Of a stretch of DNA of 64,000 nucleotides, positions 11,897-25,647 are shown piece after piece. The notes under the pieces are model-generated. The model ran no database searches. It saw nothing but the letters and a program-made list of their open reading frames with translations, and had not been told where the DNA came from. Numbering within the stretch: position 1 is the stretch's first letter; the number at the start of each line of letters is the position of its first letter. A program made the translations under genes and the position numbers. Source of the DNA: Mansonella perstans (Eukaryota > Nematoda > Chromadorea > Rhabditida > Onchocercidae); the NCBI GenBank assembly GCA_037074765.1, contig JBAMDO010000224.1, positions 22,064-86,063 of the forward strand, given 5' to 3'.

Positions 11897-14800
11897 TCAC
11901 TTCTTCACCTCATTTGTTAAAATCTGGAACAGTTCCTTATCAGCCAAACAACCATCCACAAATTCTTTTAGCGTCAATTCCTGAAATGAAAATTAATTTC
12001 TAAACCAGTAAAACATGAATCAAAGTTCACCTTACTTGATCTGATACAATCGAAAAGAAAACATAACAAACGTATCAGTAAGCAAAAATAACCAGCTTGT
12101 TCTGTTTTCTGAATTTTAAAAATTGATTTGAAAAATAAAACTAAAACCAATTTTTCTTTTTCAGTTATATCAGTAGACCAATTTTTCTTTTTCAGTTATA
12201 TCAGTAGATAAAGAAGAAAATTAACAGTCAGCCTGAATTGGAGTTCCAGTACTTTACAGAAGCCAAGCCAAATGTCATCAGCTAAACACTTATCAAACAA
12301 CTCGAAATAATCCTCACTCCATAAAGTTCTGACGGAATTCGGAACGAAATTCTCATTTATTAATGATAGAACCTGCCTACTGTTTATGTAATCGTCCGCT
12401 GAATAGAAGTTACAAAGGAAAAAAATCTTCCAAGGTATACCTGAATATGTTTTCCTGAACATTCGTATCTAATGCAAGAATCATCTTCAATAGTCATTAG
12501 TAATGCTCGAAATCTAATAATAAAGTACTATTCGGTAAAAATGCAAAAACTAACCACTCATTTAACTTTTTGATCAAAAATTCAACAACTTTTTAGCCAA
12601 AAATCCAGCATTATTTTCTAGATATTTAAATGAATGAACACCTTAATATCACCTCAGCACCATTTTTCTTCTATTCACTTACGCTATTCTTGTTAAATGA
12701 CAGAAGTACCGCTTTAAAGCAGATTCTTGAAAACGCAAATATCCATAGATATAATCATAATCATATAATCACCATAATTAAATAATCAGAGATATAATCA
12801 TCACATAATTTTCTTTCACTTGTCCGATTTCAGTTTGTTATGTTATAAATGTACCACAGGAATTACAGGGTTCATTTCATCGAAAAAATTAAAATAAAAG
12901 ATTATATCTCGTTTCCTTTCAATCGTTTAAAGTTACCCCAGGAATTTCTGTAAGGATCCATCTCTCTAAGCATAAAGGTAATAAATCTGATTTTAGATAA
13001 ATTCAAAATTATAAACCTAAAAACATTATTTTCTATGAAGAAACCATTTTTAATTTCAGAAGGAAATCACAATAAGCTACAGAAGAAACAAAAACGCAAT
13101 ATGCGTCATCTGCATCAAAAGACTCCAAATTAGCTGAATTAAATGATGAAAAGAATTTGATTAGTATTTAAAAATAATGATATAAAATGTGGTGCATAAA
13201 AAAAAATCATTAAGAACATAATATCGTTAGAGGTGATGAGAAAAAGCATTAAAATTTCCAAAACAAACTAACCTTGTCGTTATTAACGTCCATTTTCTCG
13301 AAAATCATTTTAGCTCGTTTCCGAGGAGAATCATCAGCAGACTTAGTGACTTCCGGCCCTAACATTTCGTAGATTGCCTGAAGAGATAATTTAATTGAGT
13401 GACTATTACAATGCAATAAAACTTGAAATAGAACAGGTTCAGTTCTTTAACTCTGCAATTTTTTTCCTTAATGAATTGATGGAGCAAAAATTTTTAAGAT
13501 ACTGTACTTGATGTTAATCACTAGCTGTGTTATTCTCTAATCAAGTGTTCATCAAATTTACAACCATTCCGAAACTAAAAGAGCAAAAAAAAAATTAGAA
13601 AAATAAAAATGTTTGTGACGAACAAGAATTTAGTTATAAAAGTCTAATTTGATCTAAACTAGTCGGGTCCAAATGATGTGATGTAATGTTTAATAATCTA
13701 TATATACAACAGATTATTTAAGTTCGAAAAACTGCGTGCAAACTGATAGCATCGTAAGATGAAAAAAGATTACATGCAAATTGATAGCATCATAAGATGA
13801 AAAAAGATTTAATCTAAAATACTGACTAATGCTTTGAACATTTCCGCATATTTTATCTTTAAAACAAATTCCACAAGACTTCGTAACTCGTCTCTTTGAG
13901 CTTCATTATTACAGATACACAATACACAAACAAATACTTCAGCAAATTTTGTGCAGAAAAAAATTTTAACAAGGACTAGTCGAAAGACAGAAGAAATTTG
14001 GATTTCTATATAAGCTATAACTTAATAAAAGAAAACAAGTCTCATTCTATTTTAAAAACCATCCCCGAACCGATAGAAAAAATTGTAGCAAAAATCAGAA
14101 GTGATTTAATGAACTTGAAAGTTCTTTCATTTGAGATGTGCAACAGAAGAGGATGATTTTAGAGAAGCAGGCTGAACCAACCTTGTTTACCTTATCAAAA
14201 GTGCGTGGCAATAATATTTACATAAAGAGAACAGGTGTTACTACAATGCTGGTATGATAGACGTTAACAGAAGAGTTATTCAAATATTACAAGTGAAATC
14301 AACCGAACAATTATGATCTCATTTTAATTATGATTGGATAAATAAAAATCTCAAAAGCGAAAAGAAACGAACCTCTATAATTTTAATCATTTCCTTCTCA
14401 TCAATGGTGCCATTACCATCAATATCATACATCCTGAATGCCCATTCAAGTTTTTGCTCTGGTGTACCCGAACTCGTAACATTAATTGCTAATAAGAATT
14501 CTTTGAAATCAATAAAACCACTGTTGTCGGTATCAAATGTCCGAAAGACGTGCTCGCAAAATCCTTCTGCACTTCCGGATGGGAAGAAATCTTTGTAAAC
14601 TTTGATAAATTGATCTTTCGTTAAATGACCTTTTGGACAATCTTGCTGAAATAATTTTTTTGCTAAACACCATCAGTGTAATCAATTTTCAATGAAGTAC
14701 TCATATTTCAAACAACATTTTCAGAATTTACGTCGAAAAGCTTACGAGGAATGAATGGTGAGAAAGTAGTGCCATAAAAGTTTGAAAAAATCAGTAAAAT

Positions 14801-15694
14801 TATTCTTAATCAATAATAAAATTTTTGATAAATCTCTTCCCTTTAGATTATCATCGCTAGTTGCTTGTGAAAGTAAACAATTGGCATTCGTTTATTCAAG
14901 ATTATTGAATTAACATACTTAATTAACACACTGACGTACTAAGATTATTGAATTAACATGAAAGAGAAGCTTCTTCCAAAAATATAGATCTAGCAAAAAA
15001 TGTTGTGAGAAGTTAATTCACCTCAATACAGTTAATTCATTTTAATTTTTAAGTACCTATAAATTCTTATATTTCCTGACAAAATGATCAAATAATTTAG
15101 TAACAATTTTTTAAAGATTTAAAATCAGTGATTTTTAGCTTTTATACTGTTTACTTGAAAATAAATTCACTACATCTACCAAATTCAGTCTGAAAGACTT
15201 TTTTGCTCCCTTTCAATAATAGTAACTTAACGTATCAAACAAAGAGTGTTTATTAGATAATTCAGAATCAATTTCAATTTCATTTCCATTGTTTATAAGT
15301 AATATTGTAAAATGAAGTATCGATCATCGTAATGTATCGTAAAATATTAACATGAACAAATTATGGCTAATCTAATTGATAGAAGCTAGATACAATGATA
15401 TAATATCTATATCTCAAGTGTTCATCATTCTTTCAATGTTCCAGTCTATCGATATAATATTAAGTAAAATAATTTAAGTATAATGTATAATGTATCGTAT
15501 GTAATGTAAGTACAGTGTACTTTGTTGCAATGATATAATAGAATTTTGAAAAAAAAAAAAAAAGAAAAACAACAAAAACTAACCACGAAACCTTTATACC
15601 ATTCTTTGATCTGTTCTTCAGTAAAACTTGTATTCTTTTTGAGGAAATCAAGATCTTCCTTGGATAGTTTTGGTTTTGAGCTTTTTATACCCAT
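11897..15694 (-). CDS. Neuronal calcium sensor family EF-hand protein
   Basis: Four exons on the minus strand: 15584-15694, 14373-14645, 13273-13377, 11897-11980 (stop at 11897-11899), encoding 190 aa. NCS proteins are Ca2+-myristoyl switches that regulate receptors, channels and kinases in neurons. The N-terminus MGIKSSK has the Gly2 myristoylation site. [11 protein letters not shown] is the family block before EF1, and EF1 is degenerate with the usual CPKG (QDCPKGHLT). EF2 ([12 protein letters not shown]), EF3 ([12 protein letters not shown]) and EF4 (DVNNDKELTLKE, split across the last intron) keep their Ca2+-ligand positions. Length matches frequenin, hippocalcin and visinin-like proteins (190-193 aa). 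Which nematode ncs paralogue it is cannot be told here. Its start faces katanin across a repeat-rich divergent region. Confidence 0.9.
12146..12207. repeat. 31-bp tandem duplication in the last intron of the NCS gene
   Basis: Two perfect adjacent copies of a 31-bp unit beginning ACCAATTTTTCTTTTTCAG at 12146 and 12177. They lie in the last intron of the minus-strand calcium-sensor gene. Confidence 0.8.
13737..13810. repeat. 37-bp imperfect tandem duplication in intron 2 of the NCS gene
   Basis: Copies start at 13737 and 13774 with shared core GATAGCATCRTAAGATGAAA (R = G or A); a few substitutions separate them. No function is evident. Confidence 0.75.
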
Positions 15695-15930
15695 TTGATG
15701 GGAAAAAAAAAAATGGATAAATTAATCGATCAAAATTATTCGCGATTAAGCGGTACACAAAGTAGATTTAGACCAATTCACAGCAATAACTTCCAATGTC
15801 GTACACAAGAATCTAAGCGAAAAAAGAAATGCTTCATTAAGCATCTATAATAGACATCATTGTAATATTAGTTCACGAGAAACGCCACCGAGAAATTCCT
15901 TAGGGGTCTTCCAACTACTACTAAACGAAC

Positions 15931-15954
15931 GAATGAATGAATGAATGAATGAAT
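15931..15954. repeat. (GAAT)6 microsatellite
   Basis: Six uninterrupted GAAT tetramers. Confidence 0.9.
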
Positions 15955-16047
15955 GTGCTGTGATGGTCAAAGTGAGGGCAGCCTTTTAGATGCATGAGAA
16001 TGTTTTGCTTTTTGAATAGAAAATAGAAACTGACTCATATTTAGTTC

Positions 16048-16071
16048 TTTTTTTTTTTTTTTTTTTTTTTT
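16048..16071. repeat. Poly(T) tract
   Basis: About 24 consecutive T. The exact length may be unreliable in an assembly. Confidence 0.85.
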
Positions 16072-16580
16072 GTCACTATGTCACATACTATGAACTTCGT
16101 GAACTAGGGAAACGTACGTAAATAGGCCTAAGTATGTTATACAAAGAGAAAGATAGAGATACGTAAATAGGCCTAAGTTTGTATATATATACAAAGACAG
16201 AAAGAGAGAGAGAGAGACAAAGAAATTAATAGTTATAGCTTATGGAAAAAAGGAATCGTTGATGATGAAGAAGCATTAAAAACAGCAGTGCCTGCTGTCA
16301 CTGCTTCTACTACAACTTGTAGCTATTACATGCCTTTAAAGTATATGGCATATAGACGGATGAAATCGATGGGTGACAGATGGCATTGTGCTCAGCTTGG
16401 ATAGGCTAGTCTAACCAAGCCTATAGGAAGAAGAATAGGGAACAGATGGCATTGCGGATTGGTTTTCATGCTTAGGCAATAGAATAAAAGGGTTGGCTAA
16501 TTTTCTAACAACAACATGCCCATCCATCCATTTCATTCCATCAATCATAGTATGCTGGTAGCGTATCAGTGCAGGTAGAT

Positions 16581-16691
16581 ATGTGTGTGTGTATGTGTGT
16601 GTCTGTGTGTGTGTGTGTATGTGTGTGTATGTGTGTGTATGTGTGTGTATGTGTGTGTGTGTGTGTGTGTGTACGTGTGTGTGTGTGTACG
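16581..16691. repeat. Interrupted (GT)n microsatellite
   Basis: About 110 bp of GT dinucleotides broken by regular AT and AC interruptions (GTGTGTATGTGTGTGTAT pattern). A likely polymorphic marker, and capable of forming Z-DNA. Confidence 0.9.
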
Positions 16692-16896
16692 TTAAAGATA
16701 ATATAAATAGATGAAAAGAGAGAGAGAAAGTGATTGATGATTGGACATTTGTCGTTTTTGATGAGAATATTATGTTGAAGGGAGAAAAATATGAAGGACA
16801 ATGAACAAATGAGGACAAGAAATGAGGTGTCAAAGAAAGGATGTGATGCTTACTTCTATTTCACTTTCTCATTTTCTCTTTTAAAAATACTTCTTC

Positions 16897-17290
16897 TACA
16901 AGAGAAATTGAATCTCTCTACGAGAGAAGTTGAATCTCTCTACGAGAGAAGTTGAATCTACGAGAGAAGTTGAATTTCTCTACAAGAAGTTGAATCTCTC
17001 TACGAGAGAAATTGAATCTACGAGAGAAGTTGAATTTCTCTACAAGAGAAGTTGAATCTCTCTACAAGAAGTTGAATCTTTCTACGAGAGAAATTGAATC
17101 TCTCTACGAGAGAAGTTGAATCTCTCTACAAGAAGTTGAATCTCTCTACGAGAGAAATTGAATCTACGAGAGAAGTTGAATCTACGAGAAAAGTCTCTCC
17201 ACGAGAGAAGTTGAATTTACGAGAAAAATCTCTCTACGAGAGAAGTTGAGTCTCCCTACAAGAGAAGTTCTCTGTACCAGAGAAGTTGAA
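16897..17290. repeat. Minisatellite of about 20-22 bp units with internal inverted repeat
   Basis: Nearly 400 bp of irregular tandem copies of GAGAGAAGTTGAATCTCTCTAC, with shorter variants missing part of the CTCTCTAC segment. Across each full junction, CTCTC-TAC-GAGAG is a short inverted repeat. Copies vary by A/G changes (GAAATTG or GAAGTTG) and by whole-segment loss. Confidence 0.85.
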
Positions 17291-18073
17291 TCATCCATCA
17301 ATCATCATCAATCAATCATTTCAATGCTTACACTGCAATAAAGCCAATAAAATTTTTTTAATCTTTTACTGAAAAACTAAAAATCTTTCATTTCTTTATC
17401 ATTGTTACTAGCAAAGCATATTTTATAAATAATAGCTTACGCTTCTTTGAAATTTTGAAAACTTGATTTATCTTTTCCTTAACTACAATTCATCATCTCT
17501 TTGTTAATGGAGCTCATACACGGTGCAAAATTTATGAATTTTACTTTCCTTTGGCGGCAAAATGTTTACAATTTATTTGAAAAATAATTCATTGTTTATT
17601 GATTATGAATGAAATATTATTTAAATGAAGCATTTTTGAAGCAATATGAAAATAATTATAATAAATAATATAGTAGAATATAATAGAATTTTCAGACTAA
17701 TCGATTAATTGTCATCGTAGCTTTCCTCTATCATTTATCAAATTTTGAATGAGAAACCAACTGCAAAATTTATCGCTAAATTTTTAAAAATTAAGTGCAT
17801 AAACATCAAAATAACAATAAAAACTATGAAGGGATGGGATATTAATTTTCATTCGTTAACTTATTTCTTCTTAACAATCTCTCCTTTCAATTTTTTTTTA
17901 CAATTCTACTGAATTTTTTTATTTTATTTAATGTGTATGGTATGAGTGTTAGTGCACGTTTTCTCGCTAATTGAACGGTCATCTAAGTAGCCAATGACCG
18001 AAAGAACAAAGAGCAATTCAATAAAGTAAAGGTCATAATAATATCGTATTTATTTTCCAAATTATCACTGATC

Positions 18074-18081
18074 AATTTCAG
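18074..18081 (+). promoter_or_regulatory. Candidate spliced-leader acceptor for katanin
   Basis: AATTTCAG ends 9 bp before the katanin start codon and no upstream coding exon is evident. This fits nematode trans-splicing but is inferred from the sequence pattern alone. Confidence 0.4.
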
Positions 18082-18090
18082 GCAGCAAAA

Positions 18091-20546
<2,456 letters not shown>

Positions 20547-20801
20547 TAGCTTCATGCTACAAGTTGAAGCTTGCTGTTGTACATGAACATATCTAACTTA
20601 TTTTTTAAATAATTCGTTGTGTAATGTTGTAGAAATGCTTTCAGTTCTGACTGTGTCGTTTTTATTTTTATTTGTTTCATACAATAATGCTGATTGGGAT
20701 TTGGAAATGTCTTTCTTTATTTCATGTTTGATATCGCAATATTCTCAATTCTCCTTCGCAATTCTCTTCATTGTCATTTGTGACTCATTTTTTTCGATGA
20801 C

Positions 20802-20807
20802 AATAAA
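20802..20807 (+). terminator. Candidate poly(A) signal of katanin
   Basis: AATAAA 256 bp after the katanin stop codon. Position is plausible but usage was not tested. Confidence 0.4.
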
Positions 20808-20960
20808 GCTTTCATCGATGTTTTGCTAGATAAATTTATGAGGATCTACCTATATTCCACTCATTCTTTTTGTAAACTGGTGGAGCAAATTATTTCTGTG
20901 ACGCTGTGTATGTGATTTACACATACTTACAAATTTCTGCTCAATATATTGGATTTTTCA

Positions 20961-20967
20961 TTTGCAG
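20961..20967 (+). promoter_or_regulatory. Candidate trans-splice acceptor for ERCC1
   Basis: TTTGCAG 16 bp before the start codon and about 155 bp after the katanin AATAAA, the arrangement expected inside a nematode operon. Inferred. Confidence 0.35.
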
Positions 20968-20983
20968 TGCTGACGTACCGGAA

Positions 20984-22334
20984 ATGGAAGTTCCTAGTTC
21001 CAGACAGTCAGGTTTACTTTAGTATTGGTATCATTTTATTTAAAAAGTCTAGATTAAAGAAATAAAGCTAGAAATGCACGAGCACACTTCTTTGGAATTA
21101 TCGGTATTGTATCTTACATGAGATATTTTACAGGAGCGACTTTGCTAAACTCAAGACTGATTATTAACCGGAAACGTCAAGAAGGAAATCCCGTACTGAA
21201 GTATATACGTAATGTGCCTTTCGAGTGGGCCGATATTAAAGTTCTGTTTAGTTTTGCTAAGCTGAATTTTTCAGTATTTTAATTTGTAAAAAAGAAAATG
21301 GATAAAGTTGAAGTATAAATGTTCACAACATTATAATCTATTTGAAGAAAAGTTTAAATTCCAGGCTGATTTTGAGGCTGGTAAGGAAATGGGAATTTTG
21401 TATCTCAGTTTAAAATGGCATAAACTTCATCCAAATTATATAGAGAGCCGCATAAACAGTGATGGTGTTGGGTATGCAATAAAGGTAAGATGATCGAAGA
21501 AGGCGCTAAATTTTAATGGTATTTTTCTACTGCTAATTAAGTGAACACATCCTTTGTTCGAATATTCAAGACGAATAGAGATTGCAAATGATTGTTTAGT
21601 TTTCATATAGTTTTGGTTATATTATTTTAAGACGTAAGTTTTCTAGGTCTTGTTGGTGCTTGTGAATGTGGAACCACGCCATATTCTACGGGAATTAAAT
21701 CTCTTTTGTTATCGAACTGGTTGGACACTTATGCTTTGTTATTCTGCTGAAGAAGCTGCAGAATACTTGGAAAATTTGTATATTTCGAGAAATAGAAATG
21801 AACAAAGCGCCATTAATGCGGTTGAAGAACGAAAAAAAAAGCGACTTTGCTTGCCAGATGACGACAGCGAGTTACATCAGGTAATTTATTCCTTTTTTGT
21901 CCGACCTTGCGCAAGATATGAAAAGTGAAGCTTTTTGTTGTTCCCCAAAGAAAAGTTTTAGTATAAAAAAGCAATAATGTGGTCTTTACCAAGAAAGTAG
22001 TTGTTTTAGCTTTCTTCTTACTACTTTCTTGGCATTCTGCGATTATTCATTAAGCTTCGTTATTTTCGCAATGAAAATGAGGATTGACCTGTTTTTTTGG
22101 AATTTTTCAAAGTGACAATTACGAAAAGCTGTGCTCACTTTTCAGGCGGTCAAATTTCTTACTGTTATCCGGTCACTGACAATATCTGATGCGCAGAATT
22201 TGATTGCTACTTTTGGCAGCATCCGGAAAATAGCAAATGCGGATATTGACAGTTTGCTGTTATGTCCTGGTTTAGGTCCTACGAAAGCAAGAAATATACA
22301 CGCATTCTTTCGGACAGCTTTTAGGAAGACTTGA
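20984..22334 (+). CDS. ERCC1: DNA excision repair protein ERCC1
   Basis: Five exons: 20984-21011, 21134-21240, 21365-21484, 21647-21880, 22146-22334, giving 225 aa. ERCC1 is the non-catalytic partner of the XPF nuclease in nucleotide excision and interstrand crosslink repair. The central domain is recognisable from NRKRQEGNPVLKYIRNVPFEW through LYLSLKWHKLHPNYIESR to the AIKVLLVLVNVE strand; it has a nuclease-like fold that lacks the ERKxxxD active site, as expected for ERCC1. The C-terminus is the tandem helix-hairpin-helix XPF-dimerisation domain (ATFGSIRKIANADIDS then LLCPGLGPTKARNIHAFF). It is shorter than human ERCC1 (297 aa), mainly through a short N-terminus encoded by a 28-nt first exon. 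A longer N-terminus from another exon is possible. Confidence 0.93.
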
Positions 22335-22866
22335 AGTTTTTCATGCATTGTATGACATTATTGAATTAAATCTTTTAAAATTTGAACTCGTATGACTCGT
22401 ATGTATGTAGTATGTGCTAGCATTCATAGCAAATCTATATACCTGAAAATGATATATTTCTTTCAAGCGTTACAATCAAATAACATGTGTTTTATTTATA
22501 AAAAGACTATCGAGGATAAAGTAGGAAAGTTCGTGCCTTGCTTTCTTCTTCGTGTATCGGAATTGTTGAGCAAATGTAAATGTGGTTATTTGTCTAAGTG
22601 TCAGAGGTGAATTTTGATAATGATCTGTTTTGTAAAGCGTGAGCAGACGCTAGTTGTTTTGATTTTTTAGCAACGATTTCCTTTTCACGTAAAACTTTTC
22701 ACGTAAAAAAAGTTTTGTATAAAAATTTTATTTCATGACCTTTAGTTTTGATTTATTTTGGGGAATATGTAGATGGCTTTGCTTTTATTTCGTGATACAC
22801 GTAGGTCTTTTTATTTAGCTTCCGCTTTCCTAAAGCTTGATTAAGCTGCTTAGATTGTCAAAAGCG
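22335..22866 (+). other. ERCC1-NUBP1 spacer
   Basis: 532 bp, AT-rich, no gene recognised. A possible trans-splice acceptor (CTGCTTAG, ending 22853) lies 13 bp before the NUBP1 start. Confidence 0.5.
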
Positions 22867-25092
22867 ATGAATGATGTCCCTGAAAATGCGAATGAGAATT
22901 GCCCCGGTGCAACATCTGCGAATGCAGGGAAGGTGATTTTTTTACCTCTGGTAGTGAAATTATGTTAGGGAGTTGGAAGCATCAGATTGGTAATAGGCAT
23001 GTTCTGAATTTTATTTCCGTTTGTAAACGTTTAACGTATAAAGTAATTTGGCTACAAACGTAGGTTTGCTAGTATCCAAACGCTTTGAAGTCAGTCGGTA
23101 GCTTTAATTTGCATTTTATTGTCAAGGTTAACTTTTGTCGTATTAAATATTAACGAATTAACAACATGTAAATTAGCGAAACAGATTTTTTTATGTCTAG
23201 GTATGTCGGAAAAAAAAAGCAAATATTTAAAAATCAAAATAAGAGGAATTCAATGACCATTTTTTAAAAAACCTCAAATGATATTTTTAAGTTTCAAAGA
23301 TTCACGTCTTTGTAGGCCTTTTAATAATAACATAATATTTCCGTGCTTTTTTTAATCACTTTTTCTAGTGCTGGTATATTGAAATTCATATTGTCTCATA
23401 GCATTTTCGTTTTTTTTTCGGCTAATTTTATGAATTTTTTTCCATATTTTAACCAACTAAATTGGCATAGAAAATTTTTGGAAATAAAAAAGTAGTCTAC
23501 ATATTATAGTCTTTGCAGTGGGCAACTGAATTTAGAAGATATTTTTAAAGCGTCAATAATATACTTGAAATTATTTATAAAAGTTGCAGGTAGCTTCGTG
23601 TGCAGGTTGTCCAAATCAGACATTGTGTGCATCTGGCGAAACCAAAAAACCGGACGTAGATCTTCTGGCAATTACGGATCGTTTAAAAGATGTTAAGCAC
23701 AAAATTTTGATACTTTCTGGAAAGGGTGGTGTCGGAAAAAGTGCTGTGGCGGCTAATTTGGCTAGAGCGCTGGCGAAGGATGATAAGATGCAGGTAAGTC
23801 CATATTGGTTTGTTATAATGCAGGTAATTATTATTAAAGTTTTACTAAGCAATTGATCTTAAAATGAATGTTTGCTATGTAGAAGGACATGAAATCTTTG
23901 AAGGTTGGACTTCTGGATGTAGACATTTGTGGACCATCACAAGCGCGAATACTGGGTGTTGAACAAGAAAGTGTTCATGAGAGTGGTGATGGTTGGTGTC
24001 CTATTGTTGTGAAAGATAACCTTATAATAATGAGCATTGCATTCTTATTGCAAAACAGATCTGAAGCAGTTATTTGGCGAGGAGCGCGAAAAAATGCTTT
24101 AATAAAGCAATTTTTAAAGGTTGATTTCTTTGTTGATATTTTTTCCAGCTATTTGTTTAGATATTGAAATTAAGGAAATCTTCATTCAAGAATGAACTAT
24201 GATACTATATAAAGAAAGTTAAATTTGTGTCCTAAGATTTACGTATATTGATTTGGCCAGAATTTTAAATACCATAAATCAGTTTTGTCGTAAGTATGTA
24301 TTTTTCCATGTACAAGTCAGGTGATCATTCTTTTCTATATTGTTTTTCTTTTTGGAGTAAATCATAATCATTTGTTTTTAAAAACAATGAAATGAATCAG
24401 TCATAAACTGAATTTGTTGAAATTAGTTGAAGTGTTATGGAATAGATTCGTTATCTTTTGAAATGTTAATATGCAGAACAAAATGCTTCTTTCATTGGAC
24501 AGGAAATGAACATCACTCTCTGACAAATTGTGACATTTAAATTCAGGATGTAGATTGGGGAAATTTGGATTACTTATTGATTGATACACCTCCCGGAACG
24601 TCAGATGAACATATCTCCACTGTTCAGTTTCTTCTTCAAACTGGTTCTGTAGATGGTGCTATCATAGTAACTACACCTCAAGAGATATCATTGCTTGATG
24701 TTCGCAAAGAAGTCAGTGTTTTTCTCATCTTTAATACTTTTACTTCTTATAGGAAAATCTATTGATCACATTCTGCCGATATTTGAAGCCATAACCTTTC
24801 GTTTTTTCAGATCAACTTCTGTCGGAGAACAAAAATTAACATATTGGGTGTTGTCGAAAATATGTCATCATTTATTTGTCCATGTTGTTCAAAGGTTTCA
24901 CAGCTTTTTCCACGCACAACTGGTGGCGCTGAAACAATGTGCAATGAATTATCTGTTCCTTTACTTGCTTCATTACCATTCGATAGTCATATGGCTGAAT
25001 GTGCTGATGCTGGCGAAGACTACTTTGAGAAACACAACAATTCATTTCTAGCTAAAGAATTTGAAAAACTTGCACGACTCATCTCCAAATGA
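22867..25092 (+). CDS. NUBP1: Cytosolic Fe-S assembly P-loop ATPase NUBP1/NBP35
   Basis: Five exons: 22867-22932, 23590-23793, 23883-24119, 24547-24711, 24811-25092, giving 317 aa (human NUBP1 is 320). NUBP1 forms the scaffold of the cytosolic iron-sulfur assembly (CIA) pathway, building [4Fe-4S] clusters for cytosolic and nuclear enzymes. All four N-terminal cluster cysteines are present ([11 protein letters not shown], then [14 protein letters not shown]). The deviant Walker A is GKGGVGKSA, followed by the [10 protein letters not shown] switch I region and the [12 protein letters not shown]alker B/switch II. Near the C-terminus [15 protein letters not shown] holds the bridging-cluster CPxC motif, here written CPCC with an extra cysteine. 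Residue order and exon phase are intact, so the gene looks functional. It sits between ERCC1 and OXSM on the same strand. Confidence 0.95.
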
Positions 25093-25647
25093 TAGTTTAC
25101 TTTAGATATTACATTGAAAAAATGCTGGGAACTGCTCGAGCTCTTCAATGAAGAAGCCGTAACTGAGCGAAAAATTAGCTTAAATAATACATAAAGATGA
25201 GATTGGTTTTGATCATGGTAAATGATTGTTATTTACACATTGTTATTGTTTGTTGCTTTCAATTTATTTTGAACTTGGCAATGTTGTAAAATGTGTTATA
25301 AATTTTTCACTGTTTCTTATCAATACTTTACACTGAAGTTTAATTGTGAGCAAACACAGTGCCTTGCTTACTAATATACTAATAGGGTTAGAAAATTTTG
25401 TGTGCATATTCCAAATTGAAGCAAAAATATGAAGCTTAAAATTTGAAGAGCCAATCTAGAAGATAAAATATATCTTCAAAGTATTTAGATTATAAAGTTT
25501 TTGTTGCTTATATTTATCATTACATATTGAAGTTTATATAGTTTCATAGTCGATGTTACAAATTGTCGACCCTTCTATATTTGCTGTGAACTTGTTTAAA
25601 AGACATCATTGTGCTTGAATTTGGTTTCAGACGAGTGATCACTGACG
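25093..25647 (+). other. NUBP1-OXSM spacer
   Basis: 555 bp of AT-rich sequence with no recognised gene; a TTTCAG acceptor-like site closes it at 25630. Confidence 0.5.
25621..25630 (+). promoter_or_regulatory. Candidate trans-splice acceptor for OXSM
   Basis: TTGGTTTCAG ends 17 bp before the OXSM start codon. A strong acceptor consensus with no upstream exon found; inferred. Confidence 0.4.

Larger units (their letters stand above)
15695..18090. other. Divergent, low-complexity intergenic region
   Basis: Shared 5' region of the NCS gene (-) and katanin (+). It contains a (GAAT)6 run (15931-15954), a T run of about 24 (16048-16071), a duplicated ACGTAAATAGGCCTAAGT (about 16117 and 16161), a GT/CA microsatellite and an irregular minisatellite, listed separately. 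No gene was recognised. The His/Thr-rich open frames over the microsatellite are repeat artefacts. Confidence 0.75.
20547..20983 (+). other. Katanin-ERCC1 spacer
   Basis: 437 bp of T-rich DNA between two genes on the same strand. It holds a possible poly(A) signal at 20802 and an acceptor-like TTTGCAG just before the ERCC1 start. No gene seen. Confidence 0.6.

Noticed and set aside
16411..16833. Long His/Thr-rich minus-strand open frames
   Set aside because: They are translations of the GT/CA microsatellite and its flanks.
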